A stretch of 64,000 nucleotides of DNA from an uncultured Bacteroides sp. Lineage in GTDB: Bacteria; Bacteroidota; Bacteroidia; Bacteroidales; Bacteroidaceae. The notes beneath the pieces are model-generated. The model saw only the letters and a list, made by a program, of their open reading frames with translations. It made no database searches and was not told the DNA's origin. Every line of letters begins with the position of its first letter. Within the stretch, counting starts at the first letter, position 1. Made by a program: the position numbers and the translations under genes. Positions 26,374-35,540 of this stretch are shown one piece after another. Location: NCBI GenBank assembly GCA_900755095.1, contig CAAEFE010000137.1:1-64000 (forward strand), given 5' to 3'.

Positions 26374-27846
26374 ATGATGATGAAAAAGTACAATTTATAT
26401 ATCATATTGTTTATCTGCACATTATCGTCGTGCAGTGACTTTTTGGAAGAAAGTTCACAAGATTTGATGATACCCAGATCGGTGAAGGATTACAAGGAAC
26501 TGTTCTTCGGTGAGGTAATGAAAACGAATGAAAAAGACATACCTCATCCTTATCTGGAATATATGACAGACGATGTGAAAGACCAATGTTACTATGGAAC
26601 CAGACCACAAGTCATTTCTAATGATTTCAGAGAATATGTTTGGGCATATTATACGTGGCAGGGAAACCTGGAAGTGGGAATTTCAAATGAACTTACGCCG
26701 GATGTTGCATGGACAGTCTATTATCATAAGATATTGATGACTAATATCATACTGGACCAGCTTTATACCATGAACGGGACAGATATGGAACGTCAGGATT
26801 TAGCAGGTGAAGCTTATTTCATGCGGGCTTTCTCGTATTTTATGCTTGCTAATTTGTATGGAAAGCCTTATCATCCTGCTACGGCAAATGAAGACTTATG
26901 TGTACCGCTCAATAAAGAAATCGGCTTATCAGATAAGATGATGAAGCGGGCCACGAATGCAGTTGTCTATGCCCAAATGGAAGAAGACATTAATAAGGCT
27001 ATCCAGTGTTTTAAGGCTATAGGAGGTGAGAAAACTATTTTCCGTCCTAACTTGCCGAGTGCTTATCTATTGGCATCACGTATTGCTCTTTTTCAGGAGA
27101 AATATGATGAGACCATTCTTTATTGTGACTCGGTCTTTAAGGTCGCGACTCAGCCACTTTACAAACTTCAGGAAAAAAAGGACCACTATTTCTTTTCTCT
27201 TGCTAACAAAGAAATCTTGTTATCCTACGGACTTACATCACTTGAGACGCATATGAAAGAAGATTTCAGGTATACGGGGAACTTGGTGGTTTCTGATGAT
27301 TTACTAGCGCTATATTCGGAAGATGATTTGCGTCTTACGAATTATTTCAAGAATACAATCGGCAACCAGACCAGACCTACTAACAAACAGTATAGTGTCT
27401 ATACACCTATTAAGTGGACTAAAAATTCTGCTACAGTCTATGCCAACGCCTTGCGTATTTCGGAAGCTTATCTGAATCGTGCTGAGGCTTTTGCTGAACT
27501 TGGCAATACGAACAAGGCTCTTGCTGACTTAAATGAGCTCCGTGAAAATCGTATGAAACCGGGAACTCCGCCGTTAGCTGTTGATGAAGACGGAATTGTA
27601 GCAACCGTACGTAAGGAACGCCGTAGAGAACTGGCGTTTGAAGGATTCCGCTGGTTTGATTTGCGCAGATATGGCTGCCCTCCTCTTACGCATACTTACA
27701 GTTCAAAGGAGAACGAGGGAGCAGGGGATGTCTTCGAACTGAAAGAGAAAGGCTCATACGTATTGCCGATTCCTAAGAGCGAAAGAGAGAGAAATACGGA
27801 AATAGAAATATTCGACCGTCCGAATAGTGAACCTGTTAATAATTGA
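26374..27846 (+). CDS. SusD/RagB-family nutrient-binding lipoprotein
   Basis: Surface partner of the SusC encoded six bases upstream. Three consecutive ATG codons (26374, 26377, 26380) begin the signal peptide; any could be used. The lipobox is LSSC followed by SDFLEE. The hallmark helix AGEAYFMRAFSYFMLANLYGKPY lies near residues 146-168 (read in two parts). Later ALRISEAYLNRAEAFAELG and the terminal RRELAFEGFRWFDLRRYG, both typical of SusD proteins, are visible. The length of 490 residues is normal. Confidence 0.94.
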   Translation: MMMKKYNLYIILFICTLSSCSDFLEESSQDLMIPRSVKDYKELFFGEVMKTNEKDIPHPYLEYMTDDVKDQCYYGTRPQVISNDFREYVWAYYTWQGNLEVGISNELTPDVAWTVYYHKILMTNIILDQLYTMNGTDMERQDLAGEAYFMRAFSYFMLANLYGKPYHPATANEDLCVPLNKEIGLSDKMMKRATNAVVYAQMEEDINKAIQCFKAIGGEKTIFRPNLPSAYLLASRIALFQEKYDETILYCDSVFKVATQPLYKLQEKKDHYFFSLANKEILLSYGLTSLETHMKEDFRYTGNLVVSDDLLALYSEDDLRLTNYFKNTIGNQTRPTNKQYSVYTPIKWTKNSATVYANALRISEAYLNRAEAFAELGNTNKALADLNELRENRMKPGTPPLAVDEDGIVATVRKERRRELAFEGFRWFDLRRYGCPPLTHTYSSKENEGAGDVFELKEKGSYVLPIPKSERERNTEIEIFDRPNSEPVNN

Positions 27847-27852
27847 TCGATT

Positions 27853-28752
27853 ATGAAGAAACTTATATTATTAATTTGTATGTTGGCAGGTATGTCTTCT
27901 TGTTATCATGAAGATGCGTTAATCGTTCCTGAGCAACCAGATAAATATAACATTTTGACAGATGACCCGTCAGATCCGACACAGCATTTTATATACCAGT
28001 TTTATCAGAAATATCAGGCTGTGATTATAACTAATCCGACTGAGGCTGATTATAAATTCAACTTTACAGCGAATAACGGAATTAAAATAACTGCTCCCGA
28101 ACAAAAGCAGGAGATTATTGATGAAGGGATTGAGTTTTTGCAAAAGGTATTATTGAATTTGTACTCGGATAGTTTTTTAAAGAAGAATTTACCTTTTTCT
28201 ATATTGTTATCTGAAGAGGTCCGGATGGCCTCTTATGGTGAGACAACCATCATGAATTGCTATGCTAGTAGCAGCTTTATAGCTTTAGGTAATGTATCAT
28301 CTTCTTTGAAAACAATGACCGATGAGGAGTTTGTGAAAATCAGAGCAGATGTGAATGCCAGCTTTTGGGCAAAGTATATGTCGGAAGTCAGAGGATTGTT
28401 TACTATTTCAGATGCTTTTTATGAAGCTAGTGAAGAAGTTGAACCGAAATTGTACGACCCGAACTGGTATCGTTTTAAAGGAACGGACCCTAATGAAATC
28501 GATTTTTATAAGTATGGGGTGATTACTTATTCTGAGAACTCCTATATTGATGAAGATTGGCCGGATTTTAATTCCATTTATGCTCCTTTAAAGAGTGAAG
28601 ACCTTGCGCAATGGATGAATTTCGTCTTTGAGAAAACTCCTGCCGAGATTCAGGAAATCTGCGATAAATATCCGGTAATGAAGAAGAAGTATGATGTGAT
28701 TCGGGAAGCTATGCTTGAAAACGGATTCGATCTGTCCAAACTGGAACTATAG
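27853..28752 (+). CDS. Lipoprotein resembling SusD-linked zinc metallohydrolases but lacking HExxH
   Basis: A 299-residue lipoprotein (MSSC lipobox at about residue 17). Its layout resembles the putative zinc metallo-peptidase lipoproteins (Mx1-like, substrate-import-associated) that often follow SusC/SusD. An N-terminal FIYQFYQKYQAVIITNP stretch, a central helical region, then a C-terminal YKYGVITYSENSYIDEDWP and KYPVMKKKYDVIREAMLENG recall the family ends. Where homologs usually carry HEFxH, this protein seems to read DVNASFWAKYM, and no HExxH exists anywhere in it. The family link is by recollected pattern and needs profile confirmation. It lies between SusD and the intact metalloprotease in one operon. 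Confidence 0.6.
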   Translation: MKKLILLICMLAGMSSCYHEDALIVPEQPDKYNILTDDPSDPTQHFIYQFYQKYQAVIITNPTEADYKFNFTANNGIKITAPEQKQEIIDEGIEFLQKVLLNLYSDSFLKKNLPFSILLSEEVRMASYGETTIMNCYASSSFIALGNVSSSLKTMTDEEFVKIRADVNASFWAKYMSEVRGLFTISDAFYEASEEVEPKLYDPNWYRFKGTDPNEIDFYKYGVITYSENSYIDEDWPDFNSIYAPLKSEDLAQWMNFVFEKTPAEIQEICDKYPVMKKKYDVIREAMLENGFDLSKLEL

Positions 28753-28771
28753 AACTTAAAAACAACATGAT

Positions 28772-31321
28772 ATGAACAAAATTTTCACCTTATTACTTGT
28801 AGGAGCATTAACTGCCGGAGCGGTAACTGCTAATGCCGAAAGTCAGATTTTTAAAAAGAAAAAGAAGAAAGCAAAAGCGGAAACAGAGCAGCCGGCGGCA
28901 AAAGATTCCACAAAGAGTAGTATGACCGAATACAAAAAACTACTGAAAGGAGCCAAGACGATTGATGGCATGTTTAAGGTACACATCGTTAAGGATAAGT
29001 ATTATTTCGAAATACCTAAAGACTTGATGGGACGCGATTTTATGATTGCGTCCAGAGTATCGAGTACCAGTAACAATAAAGATATAGCTGCCGGACAAAT
29101 GCCACGCAATCCGGTACTGGTAACTTTCTCGGCAGATAAAAAGAAAATCTACATGCACAAAAAGATGGTGCGCAATTTGTGTGACACCACTTCCAATATG
29201 TATGCTGCTTTTCAGCGCAACTTCTCAGACCCTATTTGGGAAGCATATAAGATAGAAAGTCTTTCACCGGACTCTTCAGCATATGTCATCGATATGAGTT
29301 CGCTTTTCATAACGGATGTACCCGAATTCAGCCCGTTTCGTTCGGAAAATATAATGGATGTATTGATGAAGAGAAAAGCACTGAAGGGAAGTCTTGCTTC
29401 TTCCAAATCGACTATTCTGGGAATGAAGTGTTTTCCGCTGAATATAAACATCAAGACGCTGATGAGTTATACTGTTGACGGAGGACCGTTCACTGTAACC
29501 ATGACGCGTAATATTATTTTGCTGCCGGAGGAAATTATGCGTCCTCGTTATGGAGACTCGCGTATCGGTTATTTTGATGAAAGCAAGCGGTTTTATACTG
29601 AAAAGAAAGATGGTTTGCAAGAACTTACTTACATCAACCGATGGGATTTGCAACCAAAACCAGAAGACTTGGAACGTTATAAGCAAGGTGAGTTGGTGGA
29701 ACCTCAGAAGCCGATTGTATATTACGTTGATACTGCTATCCCCGACAAGTGGAGAGATTACATAAAGAAAGGAATAGAAGACTGGCAGGTTGCGTTTGAG
29801 GAAATAGGATTTAAGAATGCGATTGTAGCGAAAGACTATCCGAAGGATGATCCGAACTTTGATCCGGATGATATTCGTTATAGCTGCTACCGAATGATTA
29901 CCACTCCGATACAAAATTCAATGGGACCTTCCTGTGCCGATCCTCGTTCGGGTGAAATCATTCAGGGTGACGTCTTGTTTTATTCAAATATCATTAAGTT
30001 GTTGCATAACTGGCGGTTTGTTCAGACTGCTACTGTTGACCCCAAAGTGCGCAAGGCTGTGTTTGATGACGAGACGATGGGAAGCTCGTTACGTTATGTA
30101 GCAGCGCATGAGATCGGACATACCCTGGGACTGATGCATAACTTTGGTGCATCTTATTCGTATCCGGTAGATTCGCTCCGTTCGGCCACTTTCACTCAGA
30201 AGTATGGTACAACTCCGTCCATCATGGACTATACGCGCTATAATTATGTAGCTCAGCCGGAAGACAAAGGAGTTGCTCTGACCCCTCCGCTTTTGGGTGT
30301 ATATGATAAGTTTGCCATCAAATGGGGATATAAACCTATATTTGATGCGGCATCTCCTGAAGAGGAGAAAGCTACTTTGAACAAGTGGATCAAAGAGAAA
30401 GAGAATGATCCGATGTACAAATACGGTCCGCAGCCTTTTATTAATGAGGTCGATCCTTCTTGTAAATCTGAGGATTTGGGTGATAATGCCGTGAAGGCAG
30501 GAAGATATGGCCTAAAGAATCTGAAACTTATCATGAAAAACCTGCCGGAATGGACCTATGAAGATGATCATCAATATGAACGCCTGACGGAATCATATCA
30601 GGAAGTGATTATGCAGATGCAACGCTACTTACTGCATGCCATGGTGTCCATCGGTGGAATTTACTTTGATGAGCCGAGACGGGACAGCGAAAAGCCTGTT
30701 ATCCGTTTTGTGCCGAAAGCAGAACAGAAGGAGGCATTGAAGTTTATTATGGAAACTATGATGGAACTACCCGAATGGGTACTTGACAAGAAGGTGATTG
30801 AGTATACCGGTCCGACTTATTCGCCAAGTACTTTGCAGTCAATCATTATGAATCGTTTGTTCTTCACATACATTACATCCAGTCTTGTTTTGTACGAGGA
30901 GTTATATCCCAAACAGGCTTATACTTTTGCTGAGTATATGGATGATATTTATGATTTTGTGTGGAAGAAAACTATATCCGGTGCCCGGTTGAATATGTAC
31001 GACCGTAACCTGCAGATTACTTATGTGGAAAAGTTGTTGAAAGAAGGAGGAATGCTGAAACAAAAATCTTCTCCATTCTCATTTAAAGACTTGAATGAAG
31101 TTGAGAAACAACTGCTTACGGATAATGTCGATTGGACGAAAGCCGGCTTTGAACTCAACCCGCTCGGAAGTGTGGATATGGTTAAGAATCCGGCTATTTA
31201 TCAGAAGGTAATGGATAGCTATAGTTTGCTGCGAAGCAAAGTAAATACGGGTGATGCTACTACCCGGGCACATTATCAAAGTCTTGTTTTTAAAATAAAG
31301 CAAGCGTTAACGGAACAATAA
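28772..31321 (+). CDS. Secreted zinc metalloprotease (DUF5118/DUF5117/DUF4953 type)
   Basis: An 849-residue protein with a signal peptide (MNKIFTLLLVGALTAGAVTANA) followed by a polybasic stretch (KKKKKKAKAE). The DUF5118-like start is TEYKKLLKGAKTIDGMFKVH. A DUF5117-like region includes ILLPEEIMRPRYGDSRIGYF. The DUF4953-like catalytic domain has zinc motif HEIGHTLGLMH (His446, Glu447, His450, His456) and Met-turn SIMDYTRYNY. All ligands are present, so it is predicted active, in the periplasm or at the surface. It is a paralog of the two proteins encoded at 15.3-20.6 kb. It is the last gene of the second system; a hairpin follows 24 bases later. Confidence 0.92.
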   Translation: MNKIFTLLLVGALTAGAVTANAESQIFKKKKKKAKAETEQPAAKDSTKSSMTEYKKLLKGAKTIDGMFKVHIVKDKYYFEIPKDLMGRDFMIASRVSSTSNNKDIAAGQMPRNPVLVTFSADKKKIYMHKKMVRNLCDTTSNMYAAFQRNFSDPIWEAYKIESLSPDSSAYVIDMSSLFITDVPEFSPFRSENIMDVLMKRKALKGSLASSKSTILGMKCFPLNINIKTLMSYTVDGGPFTVTMTRNIILLPEEIMRPRYGDSRIGYFDESKRFYTEKKDGLQELTYINRWDLQPKPEDLERYKQGELVEPQKPIVYYVDTAIPDKWRDYIKKGIEDWQVAFEEIGFKNAIVAKDYPKDDPNFDPDDIRYSCYRMITTPIQNSMGPSCADPRSGEIIQGDVLFYSNIIKLLHNWRFVQTATVDPKVRKAVFDDETMGSSLRYVAAHEIGHTLGLMHNFGASYSYPVDSLRSATFTQKYGTTPSIMDYTRYNYVAQPEDKGVALTPPLLGVYDKFAIKWGYKPIFDAASPEEEKATLNKWIKEKENDPMYKYGPQPFINEVDPSCKSEDLGDNAVKAGRYGLKNLKLIMKNLPEWTYEDDHQYERLTESYQEVIMQMQRYLLHAMVSIGGIYFDEPRRDSEKPVIRFVPKAEQKEALKFIMETMMELPEWVLDKKVIEYTGPTYSPSTLQSIIMNRLFFTYITSSLVLYEELYPKQAYTFAEYMDDIYDFVWKKTISGARLNMYDRNLQITYVEKLLKEGGMLKQKSSPFSFKDLNEVEKQLLTDNVDWTKAGFELNPLGSVDMVKNPAIYQKVMDSYSLLRSKVNTGDATTRAHYQSLVFKIKQALTEQ

Positions 31322-31344
31322 CTATCTCTCTTAGATACTTGGGG

Positions 31345-31375
31345 GCACCTCGTCGCAGTGATTGTGGCGGGGTGC
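31345..31375 (+). terminator. Hairpin terminator after the second metalloprotease operon
   Basis: GCACCTCG (31345-31352) pairs with CGGGGTGC (31368-31375) with one wobble, followed by TAATTTTA. It lies between the plus-strand operon and the convergent minus-strand ybeY. Confidence 0.55.
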
Positions 31376-31414
31376 TAATTTTATCCGGTCAATGGCTTTT
31401 TATTGCATCGCCAA

Positions 31415-31828
31415 CTATCGCATTGCCAACGCCTTATTCTCCGCCTCTTCCATGATTTCCCTTTCCCCGGGACCTTTGTCATTGATACCGCAGAGATGAA
31501 GAATACCATGAATAATAACCCGGTGTAGTTCATCATCATAAGCTGCCCCGAATTGCTCGGCATTGGTGCGTATCGTATCCAGGCTGATAAACAGGTCGCC
31601 CGACAGACGATCACCTTCGCAATAATCGAAAGTAATGATATCCGTGTAATAATCGTGTTGCAGATATTGTCGGTTTACCTCTAGAATCTTTTCATCGGAG
31701 CAGAAGATATAAGCGATTTCACCGAGTCTTTTTCCATAAGAGGCAGCTACATTCTTTATCCATTCTGTTGTTTCCCGTTTTTTGATATCAGGCATCTTGA
31801 CGCCTTCGGTTTGATAAGTTACAGCCAT
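31415..31828 (-). CDS. ybeY: Endoribonuclease YbeY (16S rRNA maturation)
   Basis: A single-domain 137-residue metal-dependent RNase involved in 16S rRNA 3'-end maturation and ribosome quality control. The conserved metal-binding region is HRVIIHGILHLCGINDKG near residues 101-118. Other family segments are VNRQYLQHDYYTDIITFDY and GDLFISLDTI. The third ligand position, His in the E. coli-type HGxLHxxGYDH, appears as Asp in NDKG. I recall this as usual in Bacteroidetes, but it cannot be checked here. It follows the SpmA-SpmB gene by 15 bases and is probably co-transcribed with it. Confidence 0.93.
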   Translation of the reverse strand: MAVTYQTEGVKMPDIKKRETTEWIKNVAASYGKRLGEIAYIFCSDEKILEVNRQYLQHDYYTDIITFDYCEGDRLSGDLFISLDTIRTNAEQFGAAYDDELHRVIIHGILHLCGINDKGPGEREIMEEAENKALAMR

Positions 31829-31843
31829 AATTGAGTCTATGAT

Positions 31844-33076
31844 TTAAAAGAAAAATAAATAACTGATTAAGATGGCGGCTATAATACCGGAGAAGTCTGC
31901 AATCAAGCCGCAGGTGACTGCATTCCGGGTTTTACTGATTCCGACGCTGCCGAAGTAAACGGCAAGGATATAGAAAGTGGTGTCCGAAGCTCCGCGTACT
32001 ACGCAACTCATTCGGCCTACAAACGAATCCGGTCCCATCTCTTTCATCGTGTCAATCATCAGCCCATTGGCACCGCTACCGCTGAGAGACTTCATCAGCG
32101 CTGTCGGCAATGCTCCCACAAAACTGGTATCCACTCCGCACAGATCGACTACATAACCAATGCCTCCCACAAGGAAATCCATCGCTCCCGCAGTACGGAA
32201 TACGGCAATGCCTACAAGGAAGGCAACCAGATATGGAATGATTCGTACGGCTGTCGTGAAGCCTTCTTTGGCACCTTCTACAAAAGAATCATATACGTTA
32301 ATCTTCTTCCGGACGCCTGTCAGAATAAACAGAATGATCACCCCGAACAGAAGAATATTTGCTATCAGCGTAGAGTAAGTACCCATTTCCTCACGCGAAA
32401 TATTCAGAAACAGATAAATCAATCCGGAGAAGAAAAGGCAGATAACGCCCATCAATATCAGGATAGGCTTGTTGATCAGATTGATCTTCTGGGCGATACT
32501 GACGGCTATGACGCCGACCAGAGTCGAGATAAAAGTACTCAGCAGGATAGGGATAAACACATCCGTAGGTTGGGCAGCCCCCATCTGCGCACGGTATACC
32601 ATGATACTGATCGGGATAATGATGAGCCCGGAGGTGTTGATTACTAGAAACATGATCATCGGATTGGAAGCCGTATCTTTCTTCGGGTTCAGTTCCTGCA
32701 GTTCTTTCATTGCTTTGAGCCCCAATGGGGTGGCAGCATTGTCGAGTCCGAGCATGTTGGCGGACATATTCATAAAGATGGAACCCAATACCGGATGCCC
32801 TTTGGGAATGTCCGGAAACAGGCGGCAGAGTACCGGACTCAGAAAGCGGGCGAGTGCATTGATCAGTCCGCTGTTCTCTCCGATTTTCATGATACCGAGC
32901 CAGAGGGCCAGTACTCCGGTCAGTCCCAGAGATATCTCGAAAGCGGTTTTCGAAGAGTCGAAAGTTGAGTTCATGATAGCTGTAAATATCCCCGTATCAC
33001 CCAGAAAAATTACTTTTATCAGGGCGATAATGAAGGCGATAACGAAGAATGCTATCCAGATATAATTTAGAACCAT
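31844..33076 (-). CDS. SpmA-SpmB fusion membrane protein (two nucleoside-recognition/gate domains)
   Basis: A 410-residue polytopic inner-membrane protein. The first half (TAFEISLGLTGVLALWLGIM, MNMSANMLGLDNAATPLGLK) matches SpmA. The second half (KKINVYDSFVEGAKEGFTTA, SGSGANGLMIDTMKEMG, VRGASDTTFYILAVYFGSVG) matches SpmB. In spore formers these are two proteins; here they are fused. Both halves belong to the nucleoside recognition (Gate) family of transporters. The true substrate in non-sporulating Bacteroidetes is not known. It lies upstream of ybeY with a consensus -7 box 27 bases ahead. Confidence 0.9.
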   Translation of the reverse strand: MVLNYIWIAFFVIAFIIALIKVIFLGDTGIFTAIMNSTFDSSKTAFEISLGLTGVLALWLGIMKIGENSGLINALARFLSPVLCRLFPDIPKGHPVLGSIFMNMSANMLGLDNAATPLGLKAMKELQELNPKKDTASNPMIMFLVINTSGLIIIPISIMVYRAQMGAAQPTDVFIPILLSTFISTLVGVIAVSIAQKINLINKPILILMGVICLFFSGLIYLFLNISREEMGTYSTLIANILLFGVIILFILTGVRKKINVYDSFVEGAKEGFTTAVRIIPYLVAFLVGIAVFRTAGAMDFLVGGIGYVVDLCGVDTSFVGALPTALMKSLSGSGANGLMIDTMKEMGPDSFVGRMSCVVRGASDTTFYILAVYFGSVGISKTRNAVTCGLIADFSGIIAAILISYLFFF

Positions 33077-33102
33077 AGTTGATTGCGTGTATATAGATGA
33101 TG

Positions 33103-33110
33103 CAAAAGTA
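33103..33110 (-). promoter_or_regulatory. -7 box upstream of the SpmA-SpmB gene
   Basis: On the minus strand this reads TACTTTTG followed by C, a full match to TAnnTTTG, about 27 bases before the ATG at 33076. There is no clear -33 TTG. Confidence 0.5.
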
Positions 33111-33156
33111 GTTATTACGTTTTAAATAAACTAATTGTTTTCGGGCAAAAGAGTAG

Positions 33157-33174
33157 AAGACCGAAACCGGTCTT
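33157..33174. repeat. Short perfect hairpin AAGACCG / CGGTCTT
   Basis: A 7-bp perfect inverted repeat with an AAAC loop (33157-33163 with 33168-33174). It is not followed by a T-run on either strand, so it is more likely a binding site or structural element than a terminator. Confidence 0.5.
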
Positions 33175-33343
33175 GTGTACTTTTTCACTCTATTCTTCAA
33201 TAGAATGATGCGTTATTTTTAAAAAAAGGGGTAAATACGGCACTTTTTAGGGATAATAGGCTTTTATGGTCATTAAATAACAGGGGGAAGCGGAAAGTAG
33301 CTAATTGTTATTGTGTTTATACACAGCCAAATGTAGGTTGCTA

Positions 33344-33378
33344 TATTCTCAGAGTATTCTCATTGCGGTGAGAATACT
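33344..33378. repeat. TATTCTCA direct and inverted repeat cluster
   Basis: TATTCTCA occurs at 33344-33351 and 33355-33362. The second copy is part of a perfect 10-bp inverted repeat: AGTATTCTCA at 33353-33362 with TGAGAATACT at 33369-33378 around a 6-base loop. It is about 220 bases upstream of ruvB and lacks a following T-run, so an operator is plausible. Confidence 0.6.
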
Positions 33379-33569
33379 TTGGGAATTGAATCTATCAGAA
33401 AGTTATGCTTATGATCAGGGGATGAAGTTACTTAAAGAAGGCTGAATGGCATCTTGTCATTGTATCAATTTTGAGATTTATTCTTCATTATTCCTCTTGG
33501 AAAAGAGAAATGGATAGTGGGCGGAGGTTTTTATTATTCTTTCTTATATCGAAAATGAATGGATTTCTC

Positions 33570-33577
33570 TATCTTTG
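33570..33577 (+). promoter_or_regulatory. -7 box upstream of ruvB
   Basis: TATCTTTG matches TAnnTTTG and lies 23 bases before the ruvB ATG at 33600. This supports that ATG over the longer upstream frame. Confidence 0.55.
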
Positions 33578-33599
33578 TCTCCTACATTTCAAGAAGAAA

Positions 33600-34631
33600 A
33601 TGGAACAAGAAGATTTTAACATACGCGAACATCAGCTGACTTCACGGGAGCGGGATTTTGAAAATGCGCTCCGTCCGTTAAGCTTTGAAGACTTTAGCGG
33701 GCAGGATAAGGTGGTGGAAAACCTTCGCATCTTTGTGAAGGCGGCACGTCTGCGTGGCGAAGCACTCGACCACGTTCTGCTGCACGGGCCTCCCGGATTG
33801 GGTAAAACAACGCTTTCCAATATTATAGCTAACGAATTGGGAGTAGGCTTTAAAGTAACTTCCGGTCCGGTGCTCGACAAACCGGGCGATCTGGCAGGAG
33901 TTTTGACCAGCCTCGAACCGAACGATGTGCTCTTTATCGATGAAATTCACCGTTTATCACCGGTGGTAGAGGAATATCTCTATTCGGCCATGGAAGATTA
34001 CCGGATAGATATCATGATTGATAAGGGACCTTCGGCACGTAGCATTCAGATTGACCTGAATCCGTTTACGCTGGTCGGTGCAACTACCCGTAGCGGATTG
34101 CTGACGGCTCCACTTCGTGCCCGTTTTGGTATTAATCTGCATTTAGAGTACTATGACGATGATATTCTGAGTAATATCATCCGACGTTCAGCATCCATAC
34201 TGGACGTGCCTTGTTCGGTGCGGGCGGCATCGGAGATTGCATCCCGAAGTCGTGGTACGCCCCGTATTGCCAATGCTTTGCTTCGTCGCGTACGCGATTT
34301 TGCACAGGTGAAAGGTTCCGGCTCTATCGATACGGAAATAGCTCAGTTTGCACTGGAAGCGTTGAATATCGACAAGTATGGTTTGGATGAGATAGACAAC
34401 AAGATACTTTGTACCATCATAGACAAGTTTAAAGGCGGTCCTGTCGGTCTGACAACCATTGCTACCGCTTTGGGCGAAGATGCGGGCACTATTGAGGAAG
34501 TGTATGAACCTTTCCTGATCAAAGAAGGTTTTATGAAACGGACTCCTCGTGGACGTGAAGTGACGGAGCTTGCCTATAAGCATTTGGGAAGGAGCCTCTA
34601 TAGCAGTCAGAAAACCTTGTTTAATGACTGA
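33600..34631 (+). CDS. ruvB: Holliday junction branch migration ATPase RuvB
   Basis: The hexameric AAA+ motor that, with RuvA, drives Holliday junction branch migration in recombination repair. Visible: Walker [11 protein letters not shown] (about residue 62), Walker [11 protein letters not shown], sensor/arginine-finger region [18 protein letters not shown], and a C-terminal winged helix ([20 protein letters not shown]). The ATG at 33600 ([10 protein letters not shown]) gives 343 residues, the usual length; 43 extra upstream codons in the open frame are hydrophobic and overlap the promoter, so they are rejected. Confidence 0.97.
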   Translation: MEQEDFNIREHQLTSRERDFENALRPLSFEDFSGQDKVVENLRIFVKAARLRGEALDHVLLHGPPGLGKTTLSNIIANELGVGFKVTSGPVLDKPGDLAGVLTSLEPNDVLFIDEIHRLSPVVEEYLYSAMEDYRIDIMIDKGPSARSIQIDLNPFTLVGATTRSGLLTAPLRARFGINLHLEYYDDDILSNIIRRSASILDVPCSVRAASEIASRSRGTPRIANALLRRVRDFAQVKGSGSIDTEIAQFALEALNIDKYGLDEIDNKILCTIIDKFKGGPVGLTTIATALGEDAGTIEEVYEPFLIKEGFMKRTPRGREVTELAYKHLGRSLYSSQKTLFND

Positions 34632-34737
34632 TAGTTTGATCTGACGGCTGTCGGTATGGAGAGTGTTGGCGACAATTAAAAGCAGGCTTTTTGAGGAATG
34701 TTTAAACAGATAACTGATTTTATTGAATGATTGGAGT

Positions 34738-35505
34738 ATGAAGCAGTGGAGTATCTTACTTGTATTTCTCTCTTTGAGTCTGTCATTATCAGCTCAACAA
34801 GGTTATGAGAAGGACGTATTTGTCTCTTCCACAGGAGATTCTTTGCCTTACCGGATGATTCGTCCCGAGTCAATGAAGGCGGGGAAGAAATATCCGCTGG
34901 TCCTGTTCCTGCATGGAGCCGGTGAGCGTGGAAATGACAATGAAAGACAACTGACGCATGGCGGACAGATGTTTCTGAATCCTGTCAACAGAGAGAAATA
35001 TCCGGCTTTCGTACTTGTTCCTCAATGTCCGGCAGGTAGCTACTGGGCTTATACGGAACGTCCGAAATCACTGTTTCCGGCAGATATGCCTGCAGGACAG
35101 GAGATGAGTTCTCTTACCCGGACTCTCAAACAATTGCTGGATACTTATCTGGCCATGCCCGAAGTCGATAAAAAACGGATATATATTGTCGGATTGTCGA
35201 TGGGAGCGATGGGGACGTATGATTTGGTGGTCCGTTATCCGGAGATTTTTGCGGCTGCCGTTCCCATTTGCGGATCGGTGAATCCGGATCGTTTGCCGGT
35301 TGCCAAAGAAGTGAAGTTCCGTATATTTCATGGGGATGCCGATGATGTGGTAACAGTTGAAGGGTCGCGTGAAGCGTACAAAGCACTGAAAGCTGCTGGA
35401 GCAAAGGTGGAATATATCGAATTCCCCGGTTGCAATCATGGCAGCTGGAATCCTGCATTTAATTATCCGGGTTTCATGGAGTGGCTGTTCAAACAAAAGA
35501 AATAA
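34738..35505 (+). CDS. Secreted alpha/beta hydrolase (phospholipase/carboxylesterase-like, poly-esterase type)
   Basis: A 255-residue hydrolase with a cleavable signal peptide (ILLVFLSLSLSLSAQQ). Features of the fold: the oxyanion HGAGERG near residue 60, nucleophile elbow GLSMGAMGT (Ser near residue 160), acid HGDADDVV and catalytic His in GCNHGSW. It is likely to act on ester bonds in the periplasm or outside; the natural substrate is unknown. ATG 34738 is chosen over an in-frame TTG at 34723 because it is the only ATG at the signal peptide. It is followed by the flippase gene after 35 bases. Confidence 0.85.
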   Translation: MKQWSILLVFLSLSLSLSAQQGYEKDVFVSSTGDSLPYRMIRPESMKAGKKYPLVLFLHGAGERGNDNERQLTHGGQMFLNPVNREKYPAFVLVPQCPAGSYWAYTERPKSLFPADMPAGQEMSSLTRTLKQLLDTYLAMPEVDKKRIYIVGLSMGAMGTYDLVVRYPEIFAAAVPICGSVNPDRLPVAKEVKFRIFHGDADDVVTVEGSREAYKALKAAGAKVEYIEFPGCNHGSWNPAFNYPGFMEWLFKQKK

Positions 35506-35540
35506 TATTATTCATTGATAATAAAGAGATCTAAATAAAC

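Larger units (their letters stand above)
33111..33569. other. Intergenic region between divergent genes with two inverted repeats
   Basis: No gene is recognisable. The upstream extension of the ruvB frame (33471-33599) lacks family features. Two inverted repeats are annotated separately (33157-33174 and 33344-33378); otherwise the sequence is plain AT-rich spacer. Confidence 0.5.

Noticed and set aside
33471..33599. 43-codon N-terminal extension of RuvB
   Set aside because: It overlaps the -7 box and adds hydrophobic residues not found in RuvB.
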